Notes under the pieces: generated by a model | Seen by the model: the letters and a program-made list of their open reading frames with translations, nothing else | Database searches by the model: none | What the model was told of the DNA's origin: nothing | Assembly: GCA_018221105.1 (NCBI GenBank) | Contig: JAAOYA010000010.1 | Span: forward strand, 81,678-145,677 | Length of the DNA stretch: 64,000 nt | Source: Candidatus Woesearchaeota archaeon | GTDB lineage: Archaea > Nanobdellota > Nanobdellia > Woesearchaeales > JAAOYA01 | Direction: 5' to 3' | Shown: piece by piece, positions 10,602 through 19,508 of the stretch | Layout: every line of letters starts with the position of its first letter | Position numbering within the stretch: position 1 is the stretch's first letter | Position numbers and translations under genes: made by a program

Positions 10602-10970
10602 ATGGCATCTGAAGAATCAATTGAAGATAAAGTAGGTATTAACATAATACCTGTAATATACCATTTACAAGGGTTGGCAGAAGACATTCAAGCTATAAAA
10701 GATGCAGGATTAGATAATATTCAAGGCCACTTTGTAAAAATTCCTAAAGATTTTCCTGCAGACTATATCGATGTAGCAAGAAGCGCTGTACTATTTTTGT
10801 ATAATCCTCAAAACAGCACTAACCCGATTCATGACATAGCGGATAGACAAATGGTTCGAAGAGCTTATATGCACTTAAAAACAGGCAAAACAGAATTATT
10901 CCCCATAGCTGAAAGCTATAAAACAACAGAAAAAAAACTAGGAATTAGCATTGTTGAAGATCAACCTTAA
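10602..10970 (+). CDS. Conserved-looking hypothetical protein
   Basis: A 122-residue soluble, mixed alpha/beta protein with no motif I recognise. An in-frame GTG at 10593 is possible, but TTTAAATATA at 10568-10577 lies ~25-34 nt before ATG 10602, which makes the ATG (MASEESIEDK) the likely leaderless start. It follows uvrA on the same strand with its own promoter and converges with the MFS gene. Function unknown. Confidence 0.6.
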   Translation: MASEESIEDKVGINIIPVIYHLQGLAEDIQAIKDAGLDNIQGHFVKIPKDFPADYIDVARSAVLFLYNPQNSTNPIHDIADRQMVRRAYMHLKTGKTELFPIAESYKTTEKKLGISIVEDQP

Positions 10971-10979
10971 TTTCTGTTT

Positions 10980-12125
10980 TTAGAAAAATAAGTAGAATAT
11001 ATGCGCGATGCTTGCTAGAAAAAAAGCTATTTTTATGTTACTCGCAAAAAACAATGCTAACAATAAAACTAATACTCTACCAATAGCCACTGGAATTTCT
11101 CGAAATATAATAAACTCGTCAATATTGTTTTCGCGCGCTATTGCATAATTTATTGCAGTAAATGGTATTAGCACTAAAAACATAAAAAAACCAGCCATGA
11201 TAGTAACTAAATAAACAGTAGTATCTGATTGTACGAAAAATCTTGCAATCCACATAAGAAGCATTAATATTGCTCCAATCTTAATGATTGTTAAACGTTT
11301 GAATTTGTCTGATAATTTTCCAACGAGCAAGGTAAAAAATACTGTTCCAACGCCAAGCAATGTTCCCATAATACCAACACTTAACGTGCTAGCAAGCAAA
11401 AAGTACACCACCATAGGCCAAATTACTGCTTCCGTAATACCATTAAGATGGTTTATGGCAACTCCAAAAAAGACTTTTGGATATTTTTTGAACAGTTTGA
11501 TGCCCTCACTAAAACGAAATTCAACGTGAGGTTTTATTTCTTTAGAAAAAAATAATGGTATTATCGAGACTACTAATAAAATCATTGCAACAATAAACAA
11601 TGTGTTAAAGCCAGCCATTAATGTTATAATGCCACCGATTAATGGTGCTATCATGCTGGCAATTCTTGGAAAGGAATAAAGTTTTCCAACATCACTGCTC
11701 ATGCTTTTCTTGTTAGCACTTCTTGCAAAAAGTGAGTGTAGTGGAATCCAATAAATTGTTGTTTGAAATCCACCAATAACAGCAATTAACAATATTGGAA
11801 TTGCAAAACTATCAAGAGAGTATAACATTAACAAAAAAACCAGCATAAAAGGAAAACGCAAGAGCATAGTGTGCTTTAAGCCGTAACGAGAACTAATAAA
11901 CCCCACAAGAAAAGAAGCAAATGGAACTGTTAGTGATTGAACAATAAAAAAAATTATTACTTGTGATACACTAAAGCCTAAAATTAACAAGTAAATTGGC
12001 ACGAAAATACCAATGAGTGACAGCGCAAAACCATCAATTGCGTGCATCAAGTAAATCTCATTAAGTTGTTCTTTTAACAGTCTTAAATGATTGCCATGTC
12101 GCAGATGATGATTGCCAAAATCCAT
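10980..12125 (-). CDS. Major facilitator superfamily transporter
   Basis: The 381-residue protein has about eleven to twelve hydrophobic segments with an MFS layout: two six-helix halves, a SSRYGLKH loop after helix 2 and a GKLSDKFKR loop after helix 8, which are the two A-like motifs. It is an inner-membrane secondary transporter; the substrate cannot be read from sequence. The N terminus carries a His-rich stretch (HHLRHGNH). A TTTTAAATAA box at about 12141-12150 lies upstream of the ATG. Confidence 0.85.
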   Translation of the reverse strand: MDFGNHHLRHGNHLRLLKEQLNEIYLMHAIDGFALSLIGIFVPIYLLILGFSVSQVIIFFIVQSLTVPFASFLVGFISSRYGLKHTMLLRFPFMLVFLLMLYSLDSFAIPILLIAVIGGFQTTIYWIPLHSLFARSANKKSMSSDVGKLYSFPRIASMIAPLIGGIITLMAGFNTLFIVAMILLVVSIIPLFFSKEIKPHVEFRFSEGIKLFKKYPKVFFGVAINHLNGITEAVIWPMVVYFLLASTLSVGIMGTLLGVGTVFFTLLVGKLSDKFKRLTIIKIGAILMLLMWIARFFVQSDTTVYLVTIMAGFFMFLVLIPFTAINYAIARENNIDEFIIFREIPVAIGRVLVLLLALFFASNIKIAFFLASIAHIFYLFF

Positions 12126-12204
12126 AATAAAAAAACAGTGCTTGTGTTATTTAAAACTTGTGTACAATGATAAATCTTTTAAACCATTAAAATAATAGTT
12201 TTTT

Positions 12205-13347
12205 ATGCTAAAAAGTGTTACCAAAGCTAAACTGAAAAATAAGCGTGTGTTGTTGCGCGTTGATTTTAATGTTCCACTAAAAAATGGGTTTGTTAGTGAT
12301 GATTCTCGTATACACGCTGCAATTCCTACAATCAAAACAATTCTAAAACAAAAGCCAGTACAACTTATTATTATGGCGCACTTAGGCAGGCCAGGCGGCA
12401 AAGTTGTTAGAGAATTGCGCATGGATCCTATTGCAAAACGTTTGGAGAAATTGCTAAAACAAAAAGTTGTAAAATTAGATGATTACACCACAAAAAAAGA
12501 TGCTAAGAACAAGGTTTTGATGCTTGAAAATTTAAGGTTCTTTAAAGGTGAGGAAAAAAATGATGTTAAGTTTGCAAAAACACTTGCCAGTGTTGCAGAT
12601 GTTTATGTCAATGACGCTTTTGGAGTGTGTCATCGAAAACACGCTAGCGTGCACGCCATCACTAAATATTTGCCATTATACGCTGGACTTCTATTGTTGT
12701 CTGAGATTGAACACTTGCAATTAAAAAAACCTGCCAGGCCTTTTATTGCATTGATTGGTGGGGCAAAAGTTAGTACTAAGATTCCTATGATTGAACAATT
12801 ATTAAAAAAAGCTGACGCAGTGCTTGTTGGCGGAGCAATGATCTTCACATTTTATAGGGCAATGGGACTTTCCACTGGCAAGAGCATTGTAGAAAAAAAA
12901 TATGTTTCTCTGGCCAAAAAAATGCTTTTCAAGGCCAAGGGCAAGATTGTGCTGCCAACAGACATTGTTATAGCCTCAAAAGCTGTCAAAGGTGTTAAAA
13001 CAAAAAATGTCAGTGTTGGTAATATTCCAAACAATATGATTGGACTTGATATTGGCAGCGAGTCAACACAAGTTTTTAATGAAATATTAAAGAGTGCTAA
13101 AACTGTTTTTTTTAATGGTCCTATGGGTTTGTTTGAAGTCAAACCTTTCGATAAAGCAACTAACGAACTTGCTAAAACTATTGCTAATTCTAGAGCGAAG
13201 AGTATTGTTGGCGGCGGTGACAGCCTAGCAGCAATCAAAAAACTAAAACTAGAAAAAAAATTTTCTCACATTTCAACTGGTGGCGGAGCAAGTATTGCAT
13301 TAATCGAAGGAAAAAAGCTTCCCGGAATTGAAGCTTTAAAACGTTAA
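12205..13347 (+). CDS. pgk: Phosphoglycerate kinase
   Basis: Catalyses ATP-dependent interconversion of 3-phosphoglycerate and 1,3-bisphosphoglycerate in glycolysis/gluconeogenesis. The 380-residue protein has the N-terminal signature RVDFNVPL, substrate-binding HLGRPGGK, YVNDAFGVCHRKHAS, GGAKVSTK for nucleotide binding, and the C-terminal GGGDSLAAI and STGGGASI loops. Length is slightly below the usual 390-410. TTTTAAACC at about 12177-12185 is the TATA box ~20-28 nt before the ATG. It stands alone, divergent from the MFS gene. Confidence 0.97.
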   Translation: MLKSVTKAKLKNKRVLLRVDFNVPLKNGFVSDDSRIHAAIPTIKTILKQKPVQLIIMAHLGRPGGKVVRELRMDPIAKRLEKLLKQKVVKLDDYTTKKDAKNKVLMLENLRFFKGEEKNDVKFAKTLASVADVYVNDAFGVCHRKHASVHAITKYLPLYAGLLLLSEIEHLQLKKPARPFIALIGGAKVSTKIPMIEQLLKKADAVLVGGAMIFTFYRAMGLSTGKSIVEKKYVSLAKKMLFKAKGKIVLPTDIVIASKAVKGVKTKNVSVGNIPNNMIGLDIGSESTQVFNEILKSAKTVFFNGPMGLFEVKPFDKATNELAKTIANSRAKSIVGGGDSLAAIKKLKLEKKFSHISTGGGASIALIEGKKLPGIEALKR

Positions 13348-13381
13348 CTTTATAAAATAATAACTATTTCTTAGTAGTAAC

Positions 13382-13888
13382 ATGAGCTATTTAAGTGATG
13401 TTGGAAAAGTAAAATCTGAAGCAGAACGTAGAATCGTACAAACTTGTGGTTTGATTAAAGATCCTGCACTAGTTCTAAAACTTTATACTATGACAAGAGA
13501 ATCGATAAGTTTTCCAGAACACCATGGCGTTTTAAATGCCAGAAGATTGGTAGCTCGAGAAGTTATAAAAGGTAATGTCGATCCATTATCAGGTCTTGGT
13601 TTTGTAATATTTTCTGAAGGAACAGCAAATATTGCGCGCTGGGACAAAGAAGAGTCATCAGTGTTAGTCAATCAAGCTTACGAATTTGACATTGAACACG
13701 GACAAGCAATAAACTGGCAACAGTTAGATATCGCAAAAGATGGTGCTTATTGCTCATTCGAATCGCAACTAGTAGCTCACGAAGCAAGAGCTTGGAATAA
13801 ATTCTTACGATCAAGCAAAACAAGACGCAAATCAGAAAAGGCTAAACAAACTTACATAGATGACACATTGGAAGGTCTTATTAAATAG
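13382..13888 (+). CDS. Hypothetical soluble protein
   Basis: 168 residues, mixed charge, with a basic C-terminal stretch (SSKTRRKSEKAKQ) that could bind nucleic acid. A TTTATAAAAT box 25-32 nt before the ATG supports a leaderless gene. I do not recognise the family. It is 34 nt downstream of pgk and converges with the NIP7-like gene. Confidence 0.55.
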   Translation: MSYLSDVGKVKSEAERRIVQTCGLIKDPALVLKLYTMTRESISFPEHHGVLNARRLVAREVIKGNVDPLSGLGFVIFSEGTANIARWDKEESSVLVNQAYEFDIEHGQAINWQQLDIAKDGAYCSFESQLVAHEARAWNKFLRSSKTRRKSEKAKQTYIDDTLEGLIK

Positions 13889-13890
13889 TT

Positions 13891-14322
13891 TTATTTTTCG
13901 CGTCTTAGGAAGTCTCCTCTGTCTATCAGGTTTGTTATTGTTCCGTCATTTTCGTATTTTCCTAAGCCTAGGTTTTCGTCTCGTTCGTTTTGTATTAGTA
14001 CTGTTCCTTTTTTAGCTATTTTTTTTGTTATGCTTTCTGGTAAAATATTTCTACCGCACAAGAATAGCCATTCTGCTTTGTCGTTTACAAAGACTTTTGT
14101 ATCAGAATCCTTTGCTATTATTTCTAGTAGTGCAAGTGATGCTTTGAAAAGGTCTTTTTTTTCTTCTCCTAGAAATAATCCCGCAGAGAATGGTTCTCTG
14201 TCAATTGAATCTATGATTTTTTGTTGCTGAGAATTTATTTGATAGTATTTTCTTCCTATTTTTGTGTGTTCAACTTTTTTTTCGCTTAGTTGTTTTGTGA
14301 ATGTTTCTAGTTTGTTTGTCAT
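13891..14322 (-). CDS. NIP7-like / UPF0113 PUA-domain protein
   Basis: The 143-residue protein contains the NIP7-type core KVFVNDKAEWLFLCGRNILPESI (quoted in part; about residues 75-97) followed by a short PUA-like domain with LGLGKY near the end. NIP7 proteins bind RNA and act in ribosome large-subunit assembly in eukaryotes; archaeal versions are usually about 155-170 aa. The start lies inside the 3' end of the upstream coiled-coil gene (53-nt overlap), so the two are co-transcribed. Converges with the 13382 gene. Confidence 0.7.
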   Translation of the reverse strand: MTNKLETFTKQLSEKKVEHTKIGRKYYQINSQQQKIIDSIDREPFSAGLFLGEEKKDLFKASLALLEIIAKDSDTKVFVNDKAEWLFLCGRNILPESITKKIAKKGTVLIQNERDENLGLGKYENDGTITNLIDRGDFLRREK

Positions 14323-15586
14323 CTTCTTCTATTATTGTTTTGATGTTGGTGTTTTCTTCTATTAGTTCTTGTAATTTTTTTATTATTTCGCTGACATCAA
14401 AACGTTTTTTCTTTACTTGTAGGTCTTCTATTTGGTCTTTTAATTTATTAATTTTGGTGTTGTAGTGTTCTATTTTGTATTCTTCTTCTTTTAGTTCTTG
14501 TAATACTTTGTGAGAGTTGATGTCTCTCTCTAAAGCCAGAAGTTGTCGTTGGCTATTGTTTAGTTCTGTTAGCATTCTTGATAGTACTGCTGTGTCTAAA
14601 TAGTCTATTGCGTGTAATGTTTTATTTTTTATTTTGTCGTCTTTAAAATCTAGCTCTCTTCTTTCTATTGCTTTTTTGAAGTCTTTGAATACTTGTATTA
14701 TTCTAAGGTGCAGGTCACTGACTAGTGCTCCTATCGAGTCTTCTAAGTAATTATTTATTAGTTCTTTGTGTACTGATTGATGTGCGTACTTGCGTAGTGA
14801 TTTGTCTATTGCGGTGAAGTTTTCGCGAATGTGATTTTTGGCTCTTTTTTCATCTTCTGCTAGCTTGTCACGTTTTTTGTATGTTTCTTCTAGTTCTTGA
14901 TATGTGTTGGAGTGTTTTAATCGTTGTACGCGTCCCAGGGCCGCTCTTTTGTCGCTTTCTAGTTCGCTTACTTGTTCTTGTAGTGCGTGGCTTTGATCAT
15001 CTTGGCCTCCTATTAATTCTCTTCTTTTGTTTAGTTCATCATGTAATAGTTTTATTTGCTGTCGTGTTTTATGACTGCTTTTCTCAATTGTTTCTTTTAT
15101 TTGTGCTGTTGCGTCAACGATTTTTTTTATTTCTATGTTGGTATCGCGCAGCTCGTGTGAAAAAAACTCGTTTATTACTTGTTTGCTTTTATTTGTTGAT
15201 TGTGTGTAATCTGCTAATCGTTCTTCAAAATTAGTTATGAACTCTTCTATTGCATCAAATTCTAATGGTGGCAATGCTGTTCTTGTTGAGAACTCTCGTG
15301 TTTTTGTGTTGTAGTGTTCTATGCTTCCTTCTAGTATGTGTTTTGCTTTTGGTGGTATGTTAGGATTTTTTAGTTTTGAATTTTCTAGATTGTCAAGTTT
15401 TTTTTGTAGTTCAACTTCAGCTTTGGTAATTGAATCTAATTGTTTTTGTATTGTTTTTTGCGTGTTTTCACTGTCATTTTTTGTTTTTTTGTCAAACCAG
15501 TCTAGAACTTGACTGAATGTAATATTTTCTATTTTTGGCTCTTGTGGTGCTTTATGTTTTTGTAATAATTTTTTGATAAAACGCAT
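14270..15586 (-). CDS. Long coiled-coil protein
   Basis: 438 residues dominated by heptad-rich, Lys/Glu/Gln-rich helices from about residue 40 to the C terminus, with no Walker or metal motif, so this is not an SMC or Rad50 ATPase. It has a basic N terminus (MRFIKKLLQKHK) and a basic C-terminal tail (KTTKRKKS). A structural or scaffolding role is likely but unproven. It shares a divergent promoter region with rnp4 and overlaps the downstream NIP7-like gene. Confidence 0.7.
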   Translation of the reverse strand: MRFIKKLLQKHKAPQEPKIENITFSQVLDWFDKKTKNDSENTQKTIQKQLDSITKAEVELQKKLDNLENSKLKNPNIPPKAKHILEGSIEHYNTKTREFSTRTALPPLEFDAIEEFITNFEERLADYTQSTNKSKQVINEFFSHELRDTNIEIKKIVDATAQIKETIEKSSHKTRQQIKLLHDELNKRRELIGGQDDQSHALQEQVSELESDKRAALGRVQRLKHSNTYQELEETYKKRDKLAEDEKRAKNHIRENFTAIDKSLRKYAHQSVHKELINNYLEDSIGALVSDLHLRIIQVFKDFKKAIERRELDFKDDKIKNKTLHAIDYLDTAVLSRMLTELNNSQRQLLALERDINSHKVLQELKEEEYKIEHYNTKINKLKDQIEDLQVKKKRFDVSEIIKKLQELIEENTNIKTIIEEDDKQTRNIHKTTKRKKS

Positions 15587-15648
15587 TTTATTGACTAATT
15601 ATTGATTGTTTAAAAAGTTTTTTAAAAAACAGTGCTTTTGACTATGTT

Positions 15649-15954
15649 ATGTTGTGGCGTAAAAAGCTTAAGGATAGAGAAAAAAAGCAGGCTTTAGCAG
15701 ATGTTAATGCTTTATTTGATAAAGCATTAGAGGTTCATAGTGCTAATCCCACAAAAGCTGATGATTTGGTGCGCAAGGCCAGGCGAATGGCTATGAAGCA
15801 TCAAATAAAACTTAAATCATCACAGAAGCGCTTATTTTGCAAGCATTGCTATAAACTGTTAGTTCCTTCTAAGAATTCTCGCATTAGAATCACTAAGGGT
15901 AAACTGGTGCAATATTGTGATAGTTGTAAGAAGTTTAGACGTCGACCCCTTTAA
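15649..15954 (+). CDS. rnp4: RNase P protein subunit 4 (Rpp21/Rpr2 family)
   Basis: Protein subunit of RNase P, which removes the 5' leader of pre-tRNAs. The 101-residue protein has an N-terminal helix pair rich in Lys/Arg and a zinc ribbon with CKHC (about residues 63-66) and CDSC (about 90-93), ending in FRRRPL. Length fits archaeal Rpp21. An upstream out-of-frame ATG at 15644 is ignored. TTTTTTAAAAAAC at about 15618-15630 is the TATA box. Its 3' end overlaps the converging gene by 4 nt. Confidence 0.9.
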   Translation: MLWRKKLKDREKKQALADVNALFDKALEVHSANPTKADDLVRKARRMAMKHQIKLKSSQKRLFCKHCYKLLVPSKNSRIRITKGKLVQYCDSCKKFRRRPL

Positions 15955-16208
15955 TATTCTACTATTCTAAAACTGTCAGGCTCTGATGGGTCGTCATCAT
16001 CGTCTGTTGTGTCCTGATCATCTGAAGAGCTTGTTGTGGTGTTGTCTTGGTCAAACATGTTAAAAAGTCCTGAGTCTTGCGCGGGTACACTATAATCGTC
16101 ACCTAAACCACTATTTTCGTTTTTAGCGCCTGCTAATTCTAAAAGAAATTTGCCTAGTTTTTCTAGGCTTTCTTTGCTTTCCTTGTCTGTCTCTATTATG
16201 ATTTGCAT
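15951..16208 (-). CDS. Small protein with acidic Asp/Ser tail
   Basis: 85 residues: a short conserved-looking N-terminal half (MQIIIETDKESKESLEKLGKF) and a low-complexity tail of Asp, Ser and Thr. No family recognised. A TATA-like ACTATAAAAACC on the minus strand at about 16232-16243 supports an independent leaderless transcript. Function unknown. Confidence 0.5.
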   Translation of the reverse strand: MQIIIETDKESKESLEKLGKFLLELAGAKNENSGLGDDYSVPAQDSGLFNMFDQDNTTTSSSDDQDTTDDDDDPSEPDSFRIVEY

Positions 16209-16239
16209 TGAAAACTTATTGTTGTAATGGTTTTTATAG

Positions 16240-16623
16240 TTAACGATTCCAATAGTATAATCGTATTTTTATGATGTCTATCTCTGTGTAATTGCCTGCT
16301 ATGATTATTGAATCTATTTTGACATTAGTGTTTGGCAGGTTTGCTGGAATAGTAGAATCTGTTATTGTTGTAATGTTTATTGTGTAATTGTAATTTGTTG
16401 GCATTGTAGTGTTTACAAACTCGTTTAAGCATGTGATGTTGTTTTGGTGTGCACAATTTCTAAATTTTGTGTTATGCTCGTAAAATTGTAGTATTTCAAG
16501 GTTTTTTGTTGTTGGTTTTTGTGGTTTGTAGCCGCTCATCACAAATGTTATAAAAATAAAACTAAGAAGTATTGCTATTAGTACTTCGAAGGTTTTCAAA
16601 AATGCTTTTTTGTTTTTTACCAT
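16240..16623 (-). CDS. Pilin-like membrane-anchored protein
   Basis: A short basic leader (MVKNKK) is followed at once by AFLKTFEVLIAILLSFIFI, a class III signal (archaellin/pilin-type) with a hydrophobic N-terminal helix, then an extracellular domain with two cysteines and many Asn/Thr. An earlier ATG at 16644 is in frame, but 16623 gives the usual short basic leader and a 7-nt overlap with the upstream gene's stop. It forms an operon with the larger pilin-like gene upstream. A role in surface filaments or a secretion pseudopilus is inferred. Confidence 0.65.
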   Translation of the reverse strand: MVKNKKAFLKTFEVLIAILLSFIFITFVMSGYKPQKPTTKNLEILQFYEHNTKFRNCAHQNNITCLNEFVNTTMPTNYNYTINITTITDSTIPANLPNTNVKIDSIIIAGNYTEIDIIKIRLYYWNR

Positions 16624-17876
16624 ATTTTTATTATTGTAGTGCAAGACTCTATTGTTCCATTAGCAGCTATTAGGTTGCAGTTTGCTTGGCGTACGCTAAC
16701 GTCTTGAGCTTGTGGTGTTGTGGGCGTATATTTGATTATTTGCTCGCCTTGTGAGTTGTCTACTGTTATTGCAAAATGTTTTTGCTGTGGGTAAGTCCAA
16801 GAGTTTTTGACGCTTGTATAATCACTGTTGTTAAAAATTGTTAGTTGTGTTGTTGAGAGTCCTGACAGGGTTTGTGAAGCTCCGTACTCTTGTGTTGGCT
16901 TGTCTTTAAGACTGACTGTTTGCAAGTGATTGCCAGAGTGTAAAACAATTAATAATTCTAGACTTCTTGTCAGGTTTGTTGTTATGCTAATTGTCAAATC
17001 ATTATTTTCAGTGCATAGTTCGATGTTTGCTTGCTCGCTTAGTATTAGTGATATTGCAGTACTGCCATCGTAGAGGTTTAAATAGTCCCAATTGAAGTTT
17101 TGGCAATTATCAAAATCATAGTTTAATGCTGCGCTCTGTGATGGGTTAGCCCAATATGTTGAATAATTGTATGTGTTAAAAGTAACTTTTATTGTTTTGT
17201 CACTAATGCCGGTGCTTATGTTGTTGTATAATCGTTTTTTTGTAGCATAAACTAAAGTTTGATGTTTATTTTCACTGTTTTGCATGCTGTGGCGCGAGTG
17301 CATAAAACTATTATTGTATGATTGTGTTAGTCCACTTTGAGTTGATAGTTCGTTGTTGTTAATGTATACTTCGTATTGTACTAGTCTTGTTTGGTCGTCG
17401 TAGCGAACACGATTTAATAGTCCGTTAACATATTCAATTTTTAGATCATTTAGTGTGGTGCTAGTGTTTGATGATACTAAATCTAGGACTGCAGTATTCT
17501 CAAAGCAAGTTGTTGTATCTTCAACTATTAATTGCATGTTAGTGCCAACTACCAAGTCCGGAATTAGGAGTAATTGATTGTCATCGATTGCACAATAAGT
17601 GTTTTTTAGTGTTAGTGTTTTGGAAAAATTATCTTGTAAGCTAATCTTTAATGGTTCTTTTGTTGCACTGTAATCGCTTTTAATAAATAATGGTGTTTGC
17701 GTTATGCTATCACTATTATCAATAAAAAAGTTTCTTTCTATGACATCTAATAATAATTGATTGTTTTGATTGGTCTCGCCTATTGGTTGTATGAAAAAAA
17801 AGAACCACGTGATGTACAACAAAAATAGTGCTAGGCTTATAGCCCAATCTGCTTGTCCAAAGCCTTTCTTGTTCAT
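16617..17876 (-). CDS. Large pilin-like or secreted membrane-anchored protein
   Basis: 419 residues: MNKKGFGQADWAISLALFLL starts with a short basic leader and a hydrophobic helix (about residues 12-32), like class III signal peptides of archaeal pilins and of the FlaG/FlaF group, followed by a long beta-rich Asn/Thr-rich ectodomain. It overlaps the smaller pilin-like gene downstream by 7 nt with the chosen start, implying co-expression and perhaps assembly of the two into one surface structure. No specific family assigned. Confidence 0.6.
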   Translation of the reverse strand: MNKKGFGQADWAISLALFLLYITWFFFFIQPIGETNQNNQLLLDVIERNFFIDNSDSITQTPLFIKSDYSATKEPLKISLQDNFSKTLTLKNTYCAIDDNQLLLIPDLVVGTNMQLIVEDTTTCFENTAVLDLVSSNTSTTLNDLKIEYVNGLLNRVRYDDQTRLVQYEVYINNNELSTQSGLTQSYNNSFMHSRHSMQNSENKHQTLVYATKKRLYNNISTGISDKTIKVTFNTYNYSTYWANPSQSAALNYDFDNCQNFNWDYLNLYDGSTAISLILSEQANIELCTENNDLTISITTNLTRSLELLIVLHSGNHLQTVSLKDKPTQEYGASQTLSGLSTTQLTIFNNSDYTSVKNSWTYPQQKHFAITVDNSQGEQIIKYTPTTPQAQDVSVRQANCNLIAANGTIESCTTIIKIW

Positions 17877-17915
17877 ATTATTGTTTTAGAAGTTAGTGTT
17901 TTTTAATGTTTCGCG

Positions 17916-18230
17916 TTATTTTTTTTCAAAGCGATCTTTGTCGCGACCGTAGACTTTGTCCATGACTTTTTTGAATCCTTTGTCTAAATCTAGATTTAGT
18001 GAGTTTGCCATGCATGCAACAGTAAATATTATGTCTGCTAACTCGTCTTCTATATCGTTCAATTCTTCTGTGCTTTTTTTTGGTTTTGGTCCGAATCGAT
18101 GGTTGACTTCTCGTGCTAGTTCTCCGACTTCTTCTGCTAAACGCGCTATTATCTCGTGCGGCTTCCAATAACCTATTTTGTACTGGTTGACCCACTCGTC
18201 AACTTCTTCTTGTATTTCTTTTAAGCTCAT
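17916..18230 (-). CDS. MazG-like nucleotide pyrophosphohydrolase
   Basis: 104 residues with the MazG fold metal-binding motifs: EEVGELAREV (about residues 31-40) and EDELADIIF (about 61-69), the ExxE and ExxD pairs that hold magnesium. Family members hydrolyse NTPs or dNTPs to monophosphate and pyrophosphate and clean the nucleotide pool. TTTTTATATAAC on the minus strand lies about 27 nt upstream of the ATG. Confidence 0.88.
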   Translation of the reverse strand: MSLKEIQEEVDEWVNQYKIGYWKPHEIIARLAEEVGELAREVNHRFGPKPKKSTEELNDIEDELADIIFTVACMANSLNLDLDKGFKKVMDKVYGRDKDRFEKK

Positions 18231-18262
18231 TTTAGTCTTTTTTGTTGTGTTATATAAAAATA

Positions 18263-19459
18263 TTATGTTGTAATCACTAAATCATATAGTGCTAAAAATA
18301 CTGCTTGAGTCCAATGAAGATTTTTTTGGTGACTATAACGCGGGTCATCAATCTTTTTTTTATTTTTAACAATGGAATATTTTTCTTCAAAATAATTTTT
18401 TTGTAAAAAGTTTTCAGAGCATAAGTATAACCATTTTGTAGCAATTCTTTTTGCATCATCAATAAATCCATAATTTAATAGTCCTTTTATTACAAGATAG
18501 TGTAATGGAGCCCAGCCGTTTGGATAGTTCCATTGTTTGCTTTTTGCTCCATAGTTTTGATCTGTTGTTGACAACCCAAATTCATGTTCGAAAAGTTTTA
18601 GATTACTGACTAGCTTTTTGGCTTGGTGTTGCGAGGCAGTTTTTGTCCATAATGGCACAAAAGAGGCTAAGGTTTTAGTTTTTAGTTTTTTATTTGATTC
18701 AAAACAGTAATCAAAGAATAAACCATTTTTTTCATCCCACAAGTATTTGTTTATTAGTTCAATTCTCTTTTTTGATTTTTCTTCCCAATTTATTTCTTTT
18801 TTTAAACCCAGAATTTTTGAAATTTTTGATAGGTCTTTTTCGTATTTGTTTAGAAAACAGTTCAAGTCAATTGGGCAAACAATGTGTGCTTTGTTTTCAA
18901 ATCGTGGTGTTAAATCCCATCCTGATTCGTTTTCAGCGTCTTCTGATTCTCCATTATAATGTGTTAAATCGTAGTATCTTGAAAGATTTGTTATTGTCAA
19001 ATGATGTTTTGTGGTCCAATACTCGTATTCTTTTTTTGTTGTATCATACGCTTTTTTTAACCATTTTTTATCATTTGATAGATTATAGTATGTTAGTATC
19101 ATTTCTGTAAGTAGTGGTGGTTGTGATCGTGTATCATTTCTGTTAAAACTATTTGGAATGAATCCTAATTGTTCAAACATGAAAAAGAAGTTTTCGATCA
19201 TGTTTTTGATTGTTTTTAAATCATTTTCTTGTTCTAATCCTTTTATTATGAACATGCTATCCCAATAAAATTGTGTTTTAAAGGATAATATTTTATCTTT
19301 TGGGTACTTGTTTTCTTCACCATCTTTTCTTATAAGAATGTCAGAGCTTGCTGGTATAAAATTATGGGGTAATTCTTGAATTTTTAGTGAGAAAGAATTT
19401 AATGGTTTAAGTTTTTGTTTAGCTGTTATAATTTTTTCGATTCTATTTTTTGATTGCAT
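18263..19459 (-). CDS. GH37-like alpha,alpha-trehalase
   Basis: The 398-residue protein has the GH37 signature 2 (QWNYPNGWAP, about residues 307-316) and a signature-1-like FYWDSMFI near residue 67, within an (alpha/alpha)6-type pattern of helices. GH37 trehalases hydrolyse trehalose to two glucose. It is shorter than the usual ~500-550 aa, there is no signal peptide, and the second signature has Asn where Asp is usual (QWD), so another GH63/GH37-like alpha-glucosidase activity is possible. An AT-rich composition and a GH130-like gene at 59 kb suggest use of sugars obtained from outside or from a host. Confidence 0.75.
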   Translation of the reverse strand: MQSKNRIEKIITAKQKLKPLNSFSLKIQELPHNFIPASSDILIRKDGEENKYPKDKILSFKTQFYWDSMFIIKGLEQENDLKTIKNMIENFFFMFEQLGFIPNSFNRNDTRSQPPLLTEMILTYYNLSNDKKWLKKAYDTTKKEYEYWTTKHHLTITNLSRYYDLTHYNGESEDAENESGWDLTPRFENKAHIVCPIDLNCFLNKYEKDLSKISKILGLKKEINWEEKSKKRIELINKYLWDEKNGLFFDYCFESNKKLKTKTLASFVPLWTKTASQHQAKKLVSNLKLFEHEFGLSTTDQNYGAKSKQWNYPNGWAPLHYLVIKGLLNYGFIDDAKRIATKWLYLCSENFLQKNYFEEKYSIVKNKKKIDDPRYSHQKNLHWTQAVFLALYDLVITT

Positions 19460-19508
19460 GTTTGTAAAACAAAATATTATTATAAAAATGTTTGGTAAAG
19501 TACGATAT

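Noticed and set aside
12852-13238. 128-codon minus-strand frame
   Set aside because: It lies wholly antisense within pgk, which has complete family motifs.
14881-15234. 117-codon hydrophobic plus-strand frame
   Set aside because: Leu/Val-rich shadow of the coiled-coil gene on the other strand.
14270-15586. SMC or Rad50-like protein
   Set aside because: Coiled coil only; no Walker A, signature or Walker B motif at either end.
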